Made by a program: the position numbers and the translations under genes
The notes under the pieces: model-generated
What the model was told of the DNA's origin: nothing
The model's database searches: none
Seen by the model: only the letters and a program-made list of their open reading frames with translations
DNA from: Cacajao melanocephalus
Taxonomy: Eukaryota; Chordata; Mammalia; Primates; Pitheciidae
Direction of reading: 5' to 3'
DNA: 64,000 nucleotides
NCBI GenBank assembly: GCA_963573385.1
Contig: CAUYLG010041475.1
Coordinates: 1 to 64,000 of the forward strand
Shown: one piece after another, positions 63,084 to 64,000 of the stretch
Numbering within the stretch: position 1 is the stretch's first letter
Layout of the letters: each line of letters opens with the position of its first letter

Positions 63084-63834
63084 TTTCTTATATTGTAGAT
63101 GGCTAGTGAAGTTAATAAAGTTGGCCCTTGAAGCTACTGAGGGTTTACTTTAAATTCAGAGCCAGCAGAGGGAGTACACAAGTCTTAAAGCTGATCTCAA
63201 GTATTTGTTTTCTCCACTCAGCTAAAATAATACCTTGATTTTTTTTTTTAAAAAAGAACTCTGAATAGTGTTTCCATGTAAGTTTATTGTCATCATCAGA
63301 AAAGGATGATTTGGGAGAGGGTGTGTGGAGATTAAAAACTTAAAGCAAGTGTTTTAAAGGAAACCTTGGTCTTCTAAGACCCATGGTTTACTTCCCATTC
63401 CTAGATCATGAAATGAGAGTGCTTTTAGCTGAAAAATATCCTCCCCTGCCTTTCCTCTTTTTGCTACTCAATTCTTGATACCATATATTCATTTATACCT
63501 ACTACCAAATTTTTACGGAGAAGTCAAGTGTCTGGATCAGTGAGATGTTCTGTGTTTTAGTGCTATTTTGATTGAGACTTTTGATATTTTCCAAAGCTTC
63601 ATAGTTCCTCATGGGTGAGAGAAATGTATGTGTGTACATTTCTCTCAGGTAAGAGAGAAAGGTAAGGTAAAAGTAAGAACAACATTATTTCCAGCTCAAA
63701 AATGAGTAGTCACGGATCTACAGGAGACTACCCTAACTTTGAACTTCTTGTAATTCTGTAATGCTATAATTTGTCTCCTCCCTCCACGATGCCCATATTT
63801 TGGTGGTGGGGGTTTATTTTTTACATGGCAGTTG
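63084..63834. other. FOXO3 intron, no feature seen
   Basis: A T/A run lies at 63239-63254. Nothing else is recognised. Confidence 0.5.
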
Positions 63835-64000
63835 GAGTGGGTTGAATAGTTTTTCTCTAAAATTCATGTCTTCCTGAAACTTCAGAATGGTGACCTTATT
63901 GGGAAATAGGATCTTTCCAGAAGTAAGGTGAAGTCATATCAGCTTAGGGCAAGTCCTAAATCCAATGACTGGTGTGTATAAGAAGAGGAGAAAATACACA
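63835..64000 (+). mobile_element. MaLR LTR (MLT1-like), cut by the window end
   Basis: GTGGGTTGAATAGTTTTTCT..AAATTCATGTCTTCCTGAAA..TGGTGACCTTATTGGGAAAT..CCAATGACTGGTGTGTATAA follows the 5' part of MLT1-type LTRs. Confidence 0.7.

Overview
The window is nuclear DNA from a simian primate. Dimeric Alu elements of the older J and S types are scattered throughout, alongside L1, L2, MIR, MER, ERV-L and MaLR repeats, and two gene ends match human chromosome 6q21 genes: the last exon of AFG1L (LACE1) and the start of FOXO3. Compared with human FOXO3 as I remember it, the first 206 residues differ at about seven positions plus one glycine deletion. This suggests a non-human simian, perhaps a New World monkey, but the species is not settled. 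No bacterial system, CRISPR array, operon or new multi-gene system is present.

Layout. Bases 1-13442 are the last intron of AFG1L (+ strand). They carry a broken antisense ERV-L provirus whose LTR contains a MER2 transposon, then Alu, L1-end, hAT, MIR and MaLR pieces. The terminal AFG1L coding exon is 13443-13571. From about 13.6 to 50.4 kb lies the AFG1L-FOXO3 intergenic region: MIRs, L2, a roughly 3.5 kb old L1 split by Alus (30.6-34.2 kb), a second L1 3' end (40.3-41.4 kb), many Alus (some nested), two local direct duplications and one inverted duplication. The stretch 34.7-38.7 kb has no repeat I can recognise.

Two CpG-rich blocks follow. Block A (about 50.4-51.45 kb) has GC boxes, a possible G-quadruplex, E-boxes and forkhead-binding motifs, but no gene is assigned to it. 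Block B (about 52.0-54.85 kb) is the FOXO3 promoter, 5' leader and first coding exon. The likely structure is a noncoding exon ending at 52735, a short intron, and a second exon from 53808 with the ATG at 53930 and a donor at 54548. The rest of the window is the 5' part of the large FOXO3 intron that splits the forkhead domain. Its first 4.5 kb is repeat-poor, followed by MER5A, MIR, nested Alus and the start of a MaLR LTR at the window edge.

The two genes are neighbours on the same strand and need not work together: AFG1L encodes a mitochondrial AAA+ ATPase, FOXO3 a transcription factor controlled by AKT. The most interesting points are structural and regulatory: the inverted duplication at 44.3/46.4 kb, the 17-bp perfect fold-back inside an Alu at 62.8 kb, the upstream CpG block with forkhead motifs, and the open 5' leader of FOXO3 with its 50-codon uORF. 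Repeat boundaries and family names are my reading by eye and are approximate.
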